58,524 nucleotides of DNA from a bacterium (lineage in GTDB: Bacteria; CG2-30-53-67): positions 1 through 58,524 of the forward strand of contig CAKKPE010000113.1 of assembly GCA_919901565.1 (NCBI GenBank), given 5' to 3'. The translations under genes and the position numbers were made by a program. Under the pieces are notes generated by a model that was given only the letters and a program-made list of their open reading frames with translations, was not told where the DNA came from and searched no databases. Every line of letters starts with the position of its first letter. Position 1 is the stretch's first letter. This document shows, one piece after another, positions 1 to 8,485 of this stretch.

Positions 1-98
1 GAAAATACGAAATCCTAAAATCTAAATCCTAAACAAATCCTAAACTCAAAATTCAAATGTTTAAAACCTCGCATATATCTGCATGTGGATTGTTCTCT
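1..98. repeat. AT-rich low-complexity repeat
   Basis: The first 60 bases contain three near copies of the unit AAATCCTAAA. No gene is visible before the stop codon of the HEAT-repeat protein at position 99. The unit looks like the edge of a dispersed intergenic repeat that continues outside the window. Confidence 0.4.
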
Positions 99-572
99 TC
101 AGGATTTTTTTACGAGTTTTTTCAGTGCATCACCGGATTCCCGCTGAACCAAATAGCTCCTGTCCTTCAGCATCTTTTCCAGATACTGAACGGCACGGGT
201 GTCCCCGATCTGACCAAGAGCCCGGACCACGCTCTTGCGGACAATATCAGACGGATCATCGAGCGCCGTGATCAACGGACTCACAGCCGTTCTCGCTTCG
301 ATCATTCCCAGTGCCTTGGCCGCGCTCTTTCTCACCCGTTCGTCCTCATCCTTCAGGAGCTTGACCAGATGATTGACGCTTTCTTTATACTTCAATTCCC
401 CGAGGGCATAAGCCGCTTCGCTCCTTACGACAGGCACTGCATCCCTGAGGGCAGCGGTCAGGTGCGGTCCGGCCTCCTGGTTGCCAGTCTTTCCGAGTTC
501 TGCAGCGGCATGCGTCCTCTTGACCAGGTTATCGGATGCCAGGTCCTGCACCCATTCGTTGATATCTTTCAT
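99..572 (-). CDS. HEAT-repeat protein
   Basis: A 157-residue protein made almost entirely of five HEAT/PBS-lyase-type repeats of about 31 residues. The repeated helix signatures are HAAAELGKTG, SEAAYALGELK, KSAAKALGMIE, KSVVRALGQIG and RESGDALKKLV. There is no signal peptide or membrane segment, so it should be cytoplasmic. Such short alpha-solenoids bind proteins or act as accessory factors, and the sequence shows no catalytic residues. A strong Shine-Dalgarno AAGGAG lies 7 nt before the ATG, which supports this start. The next gene upstream on the same strand, the MFS transporter, ends 130 bp away. The family is clear from the repeats; the partner and role are unknown. Confidence 0.9.
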   Translation of the reverse strand: MKDINEWVQDLASDNLVKRTHAAAELGKTGNQEAGPHLTAALRDAVPVVRSEAAYALGELKYKESVNHLVKLLKDEDERVRKSAAKALGMIEARTAVSPLITALDDPSDIVRKSVVRALGQIGDTRAVQYLEKMLKDRSYLVQRESGDALKKLVKKS

Positions 573-702
573 TTTTCGTCTCCTTCCCGGAAGATGTACA
601 CTGCCTCATTCCATCATGAAGTTCTTTGCATGGAATCATAAACGATCCTAACTTTGAAAATCAAGATATCTTCGTCTTTTTTCTCAGAAAAGCGTTTTAT
701 GT

Positions 703-2043
703 CTATTCCTGTTTGTCCTTCTGGCCCTTCCTGAATGGGATCAGTTGATAGATCGTCCCCATGGTCGGCATAGTGCTGATGATCTTCAGGAACAGCCTGG
801 GATAACCGATCTCCTCCACGGTCCTGACTTCCCTCAGCTTTGGGATGAACACAAATGATGCGGTATATCGCAAGACACAGCTTAAGAAGAAGACAAGAAG
901 ATATTTTGACCAAAGGAGCGAGTTATGGCCCGCAATAAAGCTTCCCAGCATGGCGCCTGAAAATATCGAAAAACCGTTGAGCACATTATAATAGGCCACG
1001 CACGTGGCACGCTTGGACGGGCTTGTGGTGTCGAAGATGAAGTTGAAAGACGAGATCTCAAATCCGGCCCATATGAAACCCGAAAACATCTGAATGACGA
1101 TCAGGTAGTAAACGTCCCTGGAAAAGAGCCAGAAGAGCGGTATGATGGGCATCATGAATCCTGACATGCTCAGGATTTTTTTTGTCCCGAACTGGTCTGA
1201 CACCCTGCCCCATACGCTGACCGAAAGGAGCTTGACGACCATGGCGGCCGCGTTGACGATGGTGTAGGTCTTGTAGTCGAATTTCAAGTCCTCGAGCATA
1301 TACGGCGTAAAAAAAGGTGCGGACAGATAAACGGAAAAATTCATGAGGCAGAGATAAAGAACGAACAGGCCGTAGTTTCTGGATTTTGCCTCTCTGATGA
1401 AATCGAAAAGCGTGAATGCCTCTTCCTGGATGGCCTGATATTCGGGTTCATACTTTTTTGTCAGGAAGATGAAGGAGATCACCCTGAAGATCAACGCTAA
1501 AATAAAGATGGTCACAAATCCCGCATATTGCGTGATCGTCCCGAGGGTGAAGGCCTGGAGAATGTAGCCGCCTGCCATGAAGGAGACAAAAGAAGCAAAG
1601 CCCGTGACCACGCTCCTTTTCCCGAAGTAAGCGCCCCGTTCATTCTCGTCGACCAGGTCCCCCATCCAGCTGTTCCATGCCGGGCCCAGGATCATCCCGA
1701 AGAACCAGTAAAGACAGATGAAGAAGATGAGATGGTATACCCTGAATGTCCCGAGGAAAAAGACAATCGCTATGGGGATGTACATGAGCGCCTGAATCAG
1801 GACCGCGGTGCAGACCAGCCTCTTTCTCGACTTGAAGAGACTGATGAGACGGTTGGAGAAAAGCTGAGACACGGAACCCAGGGCCTGGGGCAATGAGTTC
1901 AAAACACCGAACTGGACGGCATTCGCTTTGAGAAACACAGCAAACACCGCGAAGAAAGACTCTCCGATACCGACCATGGACGCGGCGAATCCACCGTCCA
2001 GAATCGAATACCTTAAACTCTTTTTTATTCTGTCATCTGTCAT
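703..2043 (-). CDS. Major facilitator superfamily transporter
   Basis: A polytopic inner-membrane protein of 446 residues with about twelve hydrophobic segments, the usual size and layout of an MFS permease. The loop between the second and third segments carries FSNRLISLFKSRKRLV, a basic stretch where the family has its cytoplasmic MFS motif. Two ATG codons lie at the start. The one at 2043 is preferred because GAGG sits 7 nt upstream of it but directly abuts the ATG at 2049. Substrate cannot be read from the sequence. It is followed on the same strand by the HEAT-repeat gene and preceded by mscL, with no overlap, so it may be transcribed alone. Drug or metabolite efflux are both possible. 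Confidence 0.85.
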   Translation of the reverse strand: MTDDRIKKSLRYSILDGGFAASMVGIGESFFAVFAVFLKANAVQFGVLNSLPQALGSVSQLFSNRLISLFKSRKRLVCTAVLIQALMYIPIAIVFFLGTFRVYHLIFFICLYWFFGMILGPAWNSWMGDLVDENERGAYFGKRSVVTGFASFVSFMAGGYILQAFTLGTITQYAGFVTIFILALIFRVISFIFLTKKYEPEYQAIQEEAFTLFDFIREAKSRNYGLFVLYLCLMNFSVYLSAPFFTPYMLEDLKFDYKTYTIVNAAAMVVKLLSVSVWGRVSDQFGTKKILSMSGFMMPIIPLFWLFSRDVYYLIVIQMFSGFIWAGFEISSFNFIFDTTSPSKRATCVAYYNVLNGFSIFSGAMLGSFIAGHNSLLWSKYLLVFFLSCVLRYTASFVFIPKLREVRTVEEIGYPRLFLKIISTMPTMGTIYQLIPFRKGQKDKQE

Positions 2044-2241
2044 TTTCATACCTCAGCTGATCATGGCCATCCAGGTTATTCCCCAGGCCAGGGTGAGAAT
2101 GGTGATGGGTATGCCGGCTTTTGTATATTCCTTAAACGATCTGTAATAAATATAATTATTACATTTCCCGATGAGGAACACCATAGATATAATGGATCAT
2201 CCCTGGAAAGTCAAGACGGAGTCGGCTGATCATTAAATGGA

Positions 2242-2267
2242 TTGCCCCCCTCGGGAAAGGGGGGCAA
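2242..2267 (-). terminator. GC-rich hairpin downstream of mscL
   Basis: A perfect 9-bp stem (TTGCCCCCC pairing with GGGGGGCAA) with an 8-nt loop lies 15 bp past the mscL stop codon. No strong U-run follows, so it may be a Rho-independent terminator of modest strength or an mRNA-stabilising hairpin. Confidence 0.5.
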
Positions 2268-2282
2268 GGATGTCTCTTCAGA

Positions 2283-2729
2283 TTAAAGGGAAGAAGTGCA
2301 ATTCGGGCATTTTGTCGCCTTGATCGGGATAACGGACAGGCAATATAAACACTCCTTGGTGGTCGGGACCGCAGGAGCGGCCTCCTCCTGCCGCTTCATT
2401 TTATTGAGACCGCGGATGAGCATGAATACGGCAAAGGCGACAATGATGAAGCTGATCACGGTATTGGCGAAAAGGCCATAGTTGATGGTGACCGCACCGG
2501 CAGCCTGGGCATCGGCGATGGCGGCATAGGGGCCGGGGACCGTACCCTCTTTCAATGTAATAAACAGGTTTGAGAAGTCCACATTTCCCATGAGAAGGCC
2601 GATCGGAGGCATGATGACATCGGAGACAAGGGACTTGACGATGGTTCCGAAAGCTGAACCGATGATGATACCGACGGCCATATCAACGACATTGCCCTTC
2701 ATGGCGAATTCCTTGAACTCTTTCAACAT
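2283..2729 (-). CDS. mscL: Large-conductance mechanosensitive channel with C-terminal Cys4 tail
   Basis: A 148-residue MscL. The N-terminal amphipathic helix and first pore helix read [20 protein letters not shown] followed by [17 protein letters not shown], typical of the family. A second transmembrane helix ([15 protein letters not shown]) leads into a charged segment. The channel opens under membrane tension to release solutes during osmotic downshock. The start at 2729 is fixed by AAAGGAGG 7-8 nt upstream; an upstream in-frame extension to 2831 lacks family similarity. The last 25 residues contain CLYC and CPNC, two CxxC pairs resembling a zinc ribbon, which standard MscL proteins such as that of E. 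coli lack. Zinc binding there is inference. Confidence 0.95.
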   Translation of the reverse strand: MLKEFKEFAMKGNVVDMAVGIIIGSAFGTIVKSLVSDVIMPPIGLLMGNVDFSNLFITLKEGTVPGPYAAIADAQAAGAVTINYGLFANTVISFIIVAFAVFMLIRGLNKMKRQEEAAPAVPTTKECLYCLSVIPIKATKCPNCTSSL

Positions 2730-2850
2730 ATCTGATCCTCCTTTGTAATGGTTTATCCATGCCGTCTGACATGGTCCCAAGAACCCCTCATATTCGTGTT
2801 TAAGTTGAACCGCTCTGAAATTGGAAATCAAAGGTTTTCTTGCACGCCCT

Positions 2851-2965
2851 ATGCATCAAGGATCAAAGATAAAAAATCAAAATGACAAATCAAAATATAA
2901 AAATTGATACATTCATTTTTTATTTTTCCTCTGTCATTTTGATCTTTGATGATTGATTTTTTATC
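2851..2965. repeat. AT-rich inverted repeat
   Basis: Between mscL and the Slp-like gene, AAAGATAAAAAATCAAAATG is mirrored about 65 bp later by CATTTTGATCTTTGATGATT. Related fragments (ATCAAAGATCAAAATGACA) recur near 29700 and, inverted, near 29915, so this is a dispersed intergenic repeat family. No coding capacity is visible. Confidence 0.55.
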
Positions 2966-3057
2966 TTTAACTTCTATGGCCGTTCAACTTTCTAATAAAT
3001 CACACCCAATGCGGCACTTTTTTAGAATGGGGATTCGTTGCTCATCTCAACCGGGTG

Positions 3058-3711
3058 TTACGGCCAGTATGGGCGATACGGATAAGGATAATATGGATAA
3101 GGGTAGCCCGGTCCGTAAGGCCCCCATGGGTCATAATAGAACGGGTCATACCAGTACGGTGAATAACGGTATGGATCTTCTTTGATTTCGGGCCAGAGAT
3201 GGATCTTGCGTGCTCTGATCACGGGATAACCATAGATGACCTCTCCTATGGGCCGTTCCACCTTGCCGTTCACCTCCCCAACGACCGTGACCTTGCGTCC
3301 TTTTTCATAAACAGCGGTTTCCAGATAACCGGGATAAAAACCGATGAAACGTCCCCCGGTTTCATCCGCATCTACCGGTTCATCCGTACGCAGCAGGGGT
3401 TTCTGCAGGATCTCGACTTCGGTCCCCTCCTGTCGATTCGTCGCCGAAATAATGACTCCGCCCAGAACAACGAGTTCCCCATTATAGCGGCCTGGGTCCC
3501 TGACTATGTCTCCAAATAAAACAGCCCTGTTTACTTTGGAACGGAGTTCGGGCGGGACCACCATGGATACACATGCGGAGGCTGTTATAAGAAGAAAAAG
3601 GAGACCGGCGAAACAGGTGGTCTGCCTGAAGGTCATTACACGTTTCAAGGGATCCATTTCCTTGCGGGTTTTTCTCTTGATAAAGCCGGTTGATATCACC
3701 TTGTCTTCCAT
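3058..3711 (-). CDS. Slp-family outer membrane lipoprotein
   Basis: A 217-residue lipoprotein. A hydrophobic segment ends in the lipobox LITASAC, so residue 47 should be the lipidated cysteine. The body contains VPPELRSKVN, FGDIVRDPGRYNGELVVLGGVI and ETAVYEKGRKVTVVGEV, the pattern of the Slp family (starvation-inducible outer membrane lipoprotein). The last 40 residues are very rich in Tyr, Pro, Trp and Gly (SPYWYDPFYYDPWGPYGPGY), which is unusual and may be an extended surface or wall-associated tail. The start is uncertain: internal ATG codons at residues 19 and 26 would give more typical signal-peptide lengths. Function in this family is poorly defined. Confidence 0.82.
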   Translation of the reverse strand: MEDKVISTGFIKRKTRKEMDPLKRVMTFRQTTCFAGLLFLLITASACVSMVVPPELRSKVNRAVLFGDIVRDPGRYNGELVVLGGVIISATNRQEGTEVEILQKPLLRTDEPVDADETGGRFIGFYPGYLETAVYEKGRKVTVVGEVNGKVERPIGEVIYGYPVIRARKIHLWPEIKEDPYRYSPYWYDPFYYDPWGPYGPGYPYPYYPYPYRPYWP

Positions 3712-3760
3712 GGTCCCTTATGTCAGCCGGTTTTTAAACCGGCGCAACGAAAGATCCTGA

Positions 3761-4171
3761 TCACTGGGGAAGAAGCGCCCGGAATTCATCCAGGTCTTTG
3801 ACCTCGGAAAGCAGGATGTTGTAAATGGTATCATGCATATATTCATTTTCCTCAACCATAGGAAGAAGTTTCCTGTAAACCTCAATGGCCTGCTCTTCCC
3901 GCTTGATGTTGTTATGGATCATCTGCTTGGGGTCTTTACCCACATTCACCGGTTCGATATGGTCCGACGGCTCTCCGCCGAGATTGACAACCATTTCGGC
4001 CAGGAGTTTAGCGTGTCCGAGTTCCACGTCGGCCTCGGCAGCAAGAAATTGGCTGAAGGCCATGGTGTTGAACCCCTTCAACTGCAAAGACTGATAAAAA
4101 TACTGGATAAAAGCCTGGTATTCCACTTCAATGGCCTTATTCATCAACGGGATAACCGTATCCGTATTCAT
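3761..4171 (-). CDS. Ferritin-like / bacterioferritin-type diiron protein
   Basis: A 136-residue four-helix protein. Carboxylate and histidine ligands fit a ferritin-like diiron site: E in NKAIEVEYQAF, EADVELGHAKLL (ExxxxxGH), IKREEQAIEVY and LSEVKDLDEF. It should oxidise and store iron or act as a related diiron enzyme in the cytoplasm. It is shorter than classical bacterioferritin (about 157 residues). The ATG at 4171 is chosen because AAAGGAG lies 9 nt upstream; a start six codons earlier has no such site. It is divergent from the radical SAM gene at 4345. The exact subfamily (bacterioferritin, DUF2202 or rubrerythrin-like without rubredoxin) is not resolved. Confidence 0.82.
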   Translation of the reverse strand: MNTDTVIPLMNKAIEVEYQAFIQYFYQSLQLKGFNTMAFSQFLAAEADVELGHAKLLAEMVVNLGGEPSDHIEPVNVGKDPKQMIHNNIKREEQAIEVYRKLLPMVEENEYMHDTIYNILLSEVKDLDEFRALLPQ

Positions 4172-4290
4172 AGACCCGCTCCTTTCCAAAAAGCATAAAT
4201 TCCTTAATCATGCCGTTCCTAATCCATCCGCTTAATAAATATACCTGCATGGATAACGTTTGTCCAGCGGTTCAGCAAGATTGTCCGTAA

Positions 4291-4318
4291 TTGACATTTA
4301 CATCTGTTTTTGTATAAC
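4291..4318 (+). promoter_or_regulatory. Sigma70-type promoter of radical SAM gene
   Basis: TTGACA at 4291-4296 and TATAAC at 4313-4318 are separated by 16 bp. They precede the radical SAM start at 4345 by about 27 bp and lie in the divergent gap after the ferritin-like gene. Confidence 0.6.
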
Positions 4319-4344
4319 ATCTTTATTTTTAAACGGGGCACATA

Positions 4345-5646
4345 ATGGCTTTTGCAGTTTTTGCTGATCAGAACGGAAAAATTTATGACCATCCGGAACT
4401 GGAACTGTCCGGTCAATCCGGGCGGAACTGGATCCGGATCCCTGAAGCAGAATTGATCCCGCTGCCAGAGGGGAGCAAGCTCTTTACCATGCCCGGAAGC
4501 GCGGCCGTGGGATGGGATCCCAAGGAGGCGGCGTTTTCCGTATTCACCGGCTGGGACGGCATCCAGGATGACCAGGGCATGCCTGTCAGTAAATCTCAAA
4601 AAGAATCCTTTACGGCCGTGGCTGCTTTTCTCCCTGCCGGTTATACCCGCCTTTATCTTCCGGCTGTCTCGGTCGAAAAGCCAAAGCCTTACCTCCCCCT
4701 CTGGACCTATACGGCCCTGGGGTGGACGGAACAAGGGTTCTGTACGTCTGCGGTGCGGATCGATCCCATGACCCACTCGGAACCCTGTCATTATGACGAC
4801 CGTGAGATCGTAAAACGTGTGGAGCAACGGATCGCAATGGACCCGGGTAACCGCCTTCTCCGTCATCTGCGGCACTGTGCCCTTTCTTACCATTGCTTTG
4901 CCGCAAAAAATCTTTTCATGGGACGATGGGAGGCCCCGCTCCCCACCTCACCGTCATGCAATGCCTTTTGTGCAGGGTGCCTCTCCCTGCAGCCCGGAGA
5001 TGGATGCGCCGCCTCTCATGAGCGTATCGATTTCATACCGACAGCGGATGAGGTGGTGCGTGTGGCCCTTCCACACCTCAAAAATGTAAAACAGGGGATC
5101 GTGAGTTTCGGACAGGGCTGTGAGGGAGAACCGCTGCTTCAGACCGATCTTCTGGAAGAATCCATCCGCAGGATGCGCCACGGGACCGATCAGGGAACAA
5201 TCCATCTCAACACCAACGGTTTCAGTTCCCAATCCATACAGCGGCTCAGAAATGCGGGCCTGGACAGCATTCGGATCAGCCTGAACTCGCCCCGTGAAGA
5301 GACCTACAAGGCCTATTACCGCCCCAATGGATATGAATTCAGGGACGTGGTCCATTCTGTCCGGACGGCCGTGGACACAGGGCTGTATACCATCATCAAT
5401 CTTCTGGTCTTCCCGGGAATCACGGATCTGGAACCCGAGGTCTCAGCCCTTTTTGAACTGGTCAGGAAATATCGTATACAAATGATTCAAATGAGAAACC
5501 TGTCCATAGACCCGGAGCTCTATCTTGGTCTTTTTGAGCAACGGAACAACCCGGGCATGGGGATCCTTAACCTCATCCGGCTGATGAGAAAGGAGTTTCC
5601 TCAGATGGAGATCGGCTATTTCAACCGCCCCAGGGAGCTATTCTAA
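4345..5646 (+). CDS. Radical SAM domain protein
   Basis: A 433-residue protein. The cluster-binding motif CxxxCxxC is present as CNAFCAGC (Cys205, Cys209, Cys212), placing the TIM-barrel core at about 200-430. GQGCEGEPLL follows as a glycine-rich SAM-contact segment, then HLNTNG and SIRISLNSPREETY. Radical SAM enzymes cleave S-adenosylmethionine with a [4Fe-4S] cluster. The N-terminal 190 residues form a separate domain with no recognised motif (begins MAFAVFADQNGKIYDHPEL). This arrangement, a long N-terminal domain before a late Cys motif, occurs in uncharacterised proteins of anaerobes. No substrate can be assigned. It has its own promoter and is followed 130 bp later by a HAD hydrolase, possibly cotranscribed. 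Confidence 0.88.
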   Translation: MAFAVFADQNGKIYDHPELELSGQSGRNWIRIPEAELIPLPEGSKLFTMPGSAAVGWDPKEAAFSVFTGWDGIQDDQGMPVSKSQKESFTAVAAFLPAGYTRLYLPAVSVEKPKPYLPLWTYTALGWTEQGFCTSAVRIDPMTHSEPCHYDDREIVKRVEQRIAMDPGNRLLRHLRHCALSYHCFAAKNLFMGRWEAPLPTSPSCNAFCAGCLSLQPGDGCAASHERIDFIPTADEVVRVALPHLKNVKQGIVSFGQGCEGEPLLQTDLLEESIRRMRHGTDQGTIHLNTNGFSSQSIQRLRNAGLDSIRISLNSPREETYKAYYRPNGYEFRDVVHSVRTAVDTGLYTIINLLVFPGITDLEPEVSALFELVRKYRIQMIQMRNLSIDPELYLGLFEQRNNPGMGILNLIRLMRKEFPQMEIGYFNRPRELF

Positions 5647-5776
5647 AAACAGATGGTACAGGAGTTGCCGATCTGACTTTGGGGCAGCAAGGTTCTTCTG
5701 TCCTGAGGCAGGATGCATAAAGAGTTCCAGACGATAATCAAATGTACCATGATGTTCAGAGGACGAATATATAAAA

Positions 5777-6439
5777 ATGAAACAGAATCCCATTGAAGCG
5801 ATCTTCTTTGATCTCGGCCGGGTGCTGATCGATTTCGACCTTACCCGGATTGCTGAAAATCTGGTTTCAGCATCCCGGACCCGGAGAGATTTAGATCCCA
5901 AAGCGGTTTTTGACTGGATCTTTGATCCCGGACAAGGAGTTGGCCATGCCTTTAGTGAAGGCAAAATGTCGCCTGAAACGTTTTATTCCAGGATCACCCG
6001 GAAATTCGGCCTTTCACTCTCCTTCGATTCCTTTGTTAAGATCTGGTCTGAGATCTTTACCGAAAACCGGGAAGTCACCCGGATGATTAAAGAGCTGTCA
6101 GGACATTTCCGGCTCATTCTGATCTCGAATACCGACCGCATCCATTTCAAGTATATTGTGGAGACATTTCCCGTATTGCGGTTCCTTGAATTATGGGTCC
6201 TCTCTTATGAAGTGGGCGTGTGTAAACCGGATGAAAGAATTTATCAAACGGCTTTATCTCAGTCCGGGGTCCGTGCCGACCGCTCCGTTTATATTGATGA
6301 CATAGAAGAATATGTCCAGGCTGCGGAAAAACTCGGCATCCGGGGGATCCATTTTACATCCGCTGAATGCTTGAAAAAAGATCTGACGGATCTGCTCGGA
6401 TTGGCTTTACAACTCAATAATGGATGCTTGACAACTTAA
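5777..6439 (+). CDS. HAD-superfamily hydrolase
   Basis: A 220-residue haloacid dehalogenase-like protein. Motif I is FFDLGRVLIDFD with the nucleophile Asp12. The second acid position is Gly, as in YihX-type HAD proteins whose motif reads DLGNVIV. Motif II is LILISNTD, the motif III lysine lies in YEVGVCKPDERIY, and motif IV is VYIDDIEEY. Phosphatase activity on a small phosphorylated metabolite is expected, with the substrate unknown. Length and motif order are complete. It follows the radical SAM gene by 130 bp and may share its transcript; no strong ribosome-binding site is seen. Confidence in the family is high and in any specific substrate nil. Confidence 0.88.
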   Translation: MKQNPIEAIFFDLGRVLIDFDLTRIAENLVSASRTRRDLDPKAVFDWIFDPGQGVGHAFSEGKMSPETFYSRITRKFGLSLSFDSFVKIWSEIFTENREVTRMIKELSGHFRLILISNTDRIHFKYIVETFPVLRFLELWVLSYEVGVCKPDERIYQTALSQSGVRADRSVYIDDIEEYVQAAEKLGIRGIHFTSAECLKKDLTDLLGLALQLNNGCLTT

Positions 6440-6644
6440 ACCAATTGATAATATATTAACTCTAATTATACGTTATTTAAACGTTATTATAACATTTTAT
6501 GGATATGGCCCAAACTTTATCCCTGTTATGTGCAATCTCCTTAAGTGCCTATTTCTTCCAACTTACTGGTTGTAATGTTCAAGAAAAAGTGCTACATTGA
6601 AAAATTAAAAATGGATCTGAATTTAAAATGATTGAATCACGTAT

Positions 6645-7427
6645 ATGATTTCATTAACCAAAAAGCATACAGAAGCAGAGCCGAAATCCATGGGCGCCGG
6701 CTGCAAGAAAAGGGAGAAATCAGTTTCTTCGCTTTTAAATTTTATTCCGGATACTAATGCGATTGTTTCAGAGTTGTCCCATGATTTCCGGTCCCCCCTG
6801 AACAGCATGATCGGTTTTTCCGAAATCCTTTTGAGTGAACGCATTGGGAAACTGATTCCCGAGCAGAAGAAACAGTTGGGCATTATTTTAAAAAGAAGTT
6901 CTGAGCTCTTGAATACGCTTGATCATCTGGTGGAATACTGCAGAGTCATTCAATCTGAGACTGAACTTCGCCGGAATCCCATTGCCATCCATCCCTTCCT
7001 GTGCTCGGAGATCGATAATATCCAGAGGTCCATGCATGAAAAGGAGATCCATATACTTTATACTCCAGCTAAAATTTCTTACCGGGTTCTGGGGGATGAG
7101 CAGAAGCTGCAACTGGTCTTGGAACAGATCTTTGAAGGAGTGCTCTCGCTCTTCAAGCCCAGCAAGATTCATATCAACGTAAAAGAGATCCCGGAAGAGA
7201 AAGCCTTTGCTTCCCGGGCCCATCTCAGAATTGGACTGATTTTCTCCGGAGCATGGATCATGGATCCGGAAGAGCTCTTCATGTGGAACGTAAAAAGCAA
7301 CATCCCGGGGAGAGTTCGATTTGGCATGCTCTTGTCACGGTTCTACATGGCCATGATGGGAGGGGAAATGTCCGTAAACCGGACAAAAGGACGTTTGGAG
7401 GTAAACTTAATCTTATGCAAGGAATAA
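6645..7427 (+). CDS. Reduced sensor histidine kinase (HisKA with degenerate ATPase)
   Basis: A 260-residue cytoplasmic protein. The phospho-acceptor H-box SELSHDFRSPLNSMIGFSEI starts near residue 43, a clear HisKA dimerisation domain. The following region should be the ATPase: DEQKLQLVLEQIFEGVL occupies the N-box position but lacks the catalytic Asn. No clear G1 DxGxG motif is present; IFSGAWIMDPEELF stands there instead. The C-terminus MMGGEMSVNRTKGRLEVNLIL resembles the G2/end of HATPase. It therefore looks like a kinase that has lost ATP binding, perhaps a phosphotransfer or phosphatase partner. It has no sensor or membrane domain. The response regulator gene begins 2 bp after its stop, so they form a pair. 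The start codon has no strong Shine-Dalgarno site. Confidence 0.75.
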   Translation: MISLTKKHTEAEPKSMGAGCKKREKSVSSLLNFIPDTNAIVSELSHDFRSPLNSMIGFSEILLSERIGKLIPEQKKQLGIILKRSSELLNTLDHLVEYCRVIQSETELRRNPIAIHPFLCSEIDNIQRSMHEKEIHILYTPAKISYRVLGDEQKLQLVLEQIFEGVLSLFKPSKIHINVKEIPEEKAFASRAHLRIGLIFSGAWIMDPEELFMWNVKSNIPGRVRFGMLLSRFYMAMMGGEMSVNRTKGRLEVNLILCKE

Positions 7428-7429
7428 CT

Positions 7430-8440
7430 ATGAAAACTACAGCATTGAACAACATGATGAATGACATTCTGATCGTCGACGACATCCAGGACAATCTTCT
7501 TTTGTTGAAGACCATACTGGAATTGAACGGGTATCACGTTCACGCCACTCAGAACCCCAAGGATACCAGCAAGATTCTTAAAAAGAACAACATCGATCTG
7601 GTGATCCTGGATGTGAATATGCCTGAATTGAACGGCATGGAACTCTGCAAGAGGATCAAAAAGAATCCGGACACGGCACACATCCCCGTTATCCTCTTTA
7701 CGGCTGAGCGGACATCCACCGAGGACATCGTTTCAGGTCTCAACGGCGGTGCAGACAAGTATCTGACCAAACCGATTCAGGAGCCGGAACTCCTGGCCTG
7801 GATACGCGCCTCGGTCCGTGACAAGATCGTCTTTGACAGCACCTTCAGGCAGATCTCCGAAGAAAGACGGGTTTTCGAACAGGCCTGCAACGAGGCTCCG
7901 ATTGCCATGATTCTTTATGATTCCATGGGGACGCCGGCCTATATGAACCCCGGAGCCCAGGCCGTCTTCAGCAAGTTCAGTTCGGGATCAAGGACACGCA
8001 TCAAACCTCCTTATGGCCTGCATCCTTCCGTGATCAAGCTGTTAAGAAGCCTCTATGCCAAATCACTGACCGCCCGCAGGAGAAAGCGGTCCAACCGGGC
8101 CGAGACTGAATGGACCCTTCCGGACGGTCAGGTTCTAATCGTTCTGATGATGATCCTTGAAAAAGATGAAAAGGATCCTTTGGGGAACGATTATATCCTG
8201 GTGCTGACCCATACACCTCAAAAGGATCTACCCTTTGACACCGATACGTTTGCCATCCGGTATGGTCTGTCCCGGAGGGAAAAAGAGCTGATCAACCTGA
8301 TCTTCCAGGGGCTGAGCAACATGGAGATCGGGGAACAGATGTTCATCAGCGAACATACGGTCAAGGTCCATCTGAAACATATCTTCGACAAGGTGGGAGT
8401 AAAAAACAGGACGTCCCTGATCAGAAAGCTTTTCGGCTGA
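7430..8440 (+). CDS. LuxR-family response regulator
   Basis: A 336-residue transcription regulator in three parts. The receiver domain (about 12-130) contains ILIVDDIQDN, the phospho-acceptor in LVILDVNMPE, and YLTKPIQ. A central PAS-like segment (about 145-255) includes FEQACNEAPIAMILYDSMGTP. A C-terminal LuxR/GerE helix-turn-helix includes LSRREKELINLIFQGLSNME and ISEHTVKVHLKHIFDKVGVKN. Phosphorylation by a kinase should control DNA binding. The ATG at 7430 lies 2 bp after the kinase stop and has AAGGA 6 nt upstream inside the kinase gene, indicating translational coupling. The neighbouring kinase appears to lack ATP binding, so phosphate may come from another source. Confidence 0.9.
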   Translation: MKTTALNNMMNDILIVDDIQDNLLLLKTILELNGYHVHATQNPKDTSKILKKNNIDLVILDVNMPELNGMELCKRIKKNPDTAHIPVILFTAERTSTEDIVSGLNGGADKYLTKPIQEPELLAWIRASVRDKIVFDSTFRQISEERRVFEQACNEAPIAMILYDSMGTPAYMNPGAQAVFSKFSSGSRTRIKPPYGLHPSVIKLLRSLYAKSLTARRRKRSNRAETEWTLPDGQVLIVLMMILEKDEKDPLGNDYILVLTHTPQKDLPFDTDTFAIRYGLSRREKELINLIFQGLSNMEIGEQMFISEHTVKVHLKHIFDKVGVKNRTSLIRKLFG

Positions 8441-8485
8441 TTCCAAATCCGTGGTGGATTTCCAGGCGGTTTTTGTCCTCAGTTC

